A program made the position numbers and the translations under genes. A model generated the notes under the pieces. It did no database searches and had not been told where the DNA came from. It saw nothing but the letters and a program-made list of their open reading frames with translations. DNA of 5,183 nucleotides. Origin: an uncultured Erysipelotrichales bacterium (GTDB lineage Bacteria > Bacillota_I > Bacilli_A > Erysipelotrichales > Coprobacillaceae). The DNA is taken from contig CAJUJC010000112.1 of assembly GCA_910586805.1 (NCBI GenBank), forward strand, positions 1-5,183, read 5' to 3'. Shown here piece by piece: positions 4,792-5,183 of the stretch. How positions within the stretch are numbered: the stretch's first letter is position 1; each line of letters starts with the position of its first letter.

Positions 4792-5183
4792 ACAAAGAAT
4801 CATTCCGCCAAGTAAACTATACTCATTTAAATCTTCAATTTTAATTAAATCAGGAATATAATTTTCTGGAATTGTTTTCCCTAATTCTTTTTTTAAATCT
4901 TCCAAATCTGTAATTAAAGTACAAAATAAGACAATAGCATCAGGACTAATCACACCAATGATAGACAAAACAATCTTTGATACCAGTTCAACCATACCTT
5001 CAGGTGTTTTATTTAAAGTTAATTTATCCTCACTGCTTGCAAAAGGTAAATATTGCACTTCTCCAGCAAGATTGTTTCTACCTGAAATGAGTTGACCATT
5101 AATAATCATACCAGCTCCTGCAAAAGAAGAAACAGGTTGGAAAACCATGGATAAAGAGCGATATTTTGTTTGTGTTGCATAAT
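4771..5183 (-). CDS. ROK-family protein, C-terminal part (runs off window)
   Basis: The frame is open from the right edge, so only the last 136 or so residues are visible. The true start lies outside; the Met codon at 5148 has no ribosome binding site and is internal. GAGMIINGQLISG followed by NNLAGEVQYLPF matches the ROK segment that is usually GTGIGAGIIIDG...AGE, and SPDAIVLF plus the C-terminal LLGGMIL fit the end of the ROK fold. ROK proteins are cytosolic sugar kinases or sugar-responsive repressors. Two hallmarks are changed. The GTG glycines before the GAG turn read SSF, and the CxCGxxGCxE zinc site that normally follows AGE is absent. Both argue against a standard glucokinase and for a sugar-sensing regulator or diverged protein. 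Whether an N-terminal DNA-binding domain exists cannot be seen. It is transcribed towards the BrxF-like gene but separated from it by a terminator and a new promoter. Confidence 0.75.
   Translation of the reverse strand, partial: YATQTKYRSLSMVFQPVSSFAGAGMIINGQLISGRNNLAGEVQYLPFASSEDKLTLNKTPEGMVELVSKIVLSIIGVISPDAIVLFCTLITDLEDLKKELGKTIPENYIPDLIKIEDLNEYSLLGGMILCSQSLAF

Noticed and set aside
4233..5183. A complete BREX phage-defence locus
   Set aside because: Only the BrxF-like gene is present. The neighbours are a ROK protein and mnmM, and terminators isolate it on both sides.

Overview
The window is AT-rich throughout, with short intergenic gaps, strong AGGAGG-type ribosome binding sites, sigma-A-like promoters with extended -10 elements, and a CcpA-type cre operator. 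This points to a low-GC Bacillota genome. The protein flavour suggests a gut Erysipelotrichales/Coprobacillaceae relative, but that is an impression and not a proof. I see no tRNA, rRNA, CRISPR array or complete insertion sequence.

Left part (1-711). The first 80 bases hold two adjacent perfect palindromes: one has a T-tract for leftward transcription, the other for rightward transcription. A leftward gene (394-125) encodes an 89-residue hydrophobic protein of unknown function with its own terminator. About 320 bases of AT-rich spacer follow, containing the start-proximal signals of two divergent genes.

Middle part (712-4217, rightward). A membrane-anchored M15-type D,D-carboxypeptidase (VanY/DdcY-like, with all zinc ligands) ends in a strong terminator that overlaps its stop codon. 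The next gene's ribosome binding site starts directly after the T-tract. That next gene encodes a B12-binding-type radical SAM protein of the DUF4080 group. It is followed after a few bases by mnmM (formerly ytqB), the tRNA wobble-uridine methyltransferase, and the two form an evident operon.

Right part (4189-5183, leftward). A stand-alone BrxF-like P-loop protein, the small ATPase of type 3 BREX phage-defence loci, forms its own transcription unit. It has an extended -10 promoter, a cre operator lying across the -35 and spacer, and a terminator shared with the convergent mnmM gene. Its Walker A motif ends in Lys-Pro instead of Lys-Thr/Ser, and no other BREX gene is visible. Beyond it is the C-terminal part of a degenerate ROK-family (sugar kinase/repressor fold) protein that continues past the window edge.

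The most interesting signals are the orphan, sugar-regulated BrxF homologue with an altered P-loop; the radical SAM gene that seems to need read-through of a terminator; and the pairing of that radical SAM enzyme with a tRNA modification enzyme.
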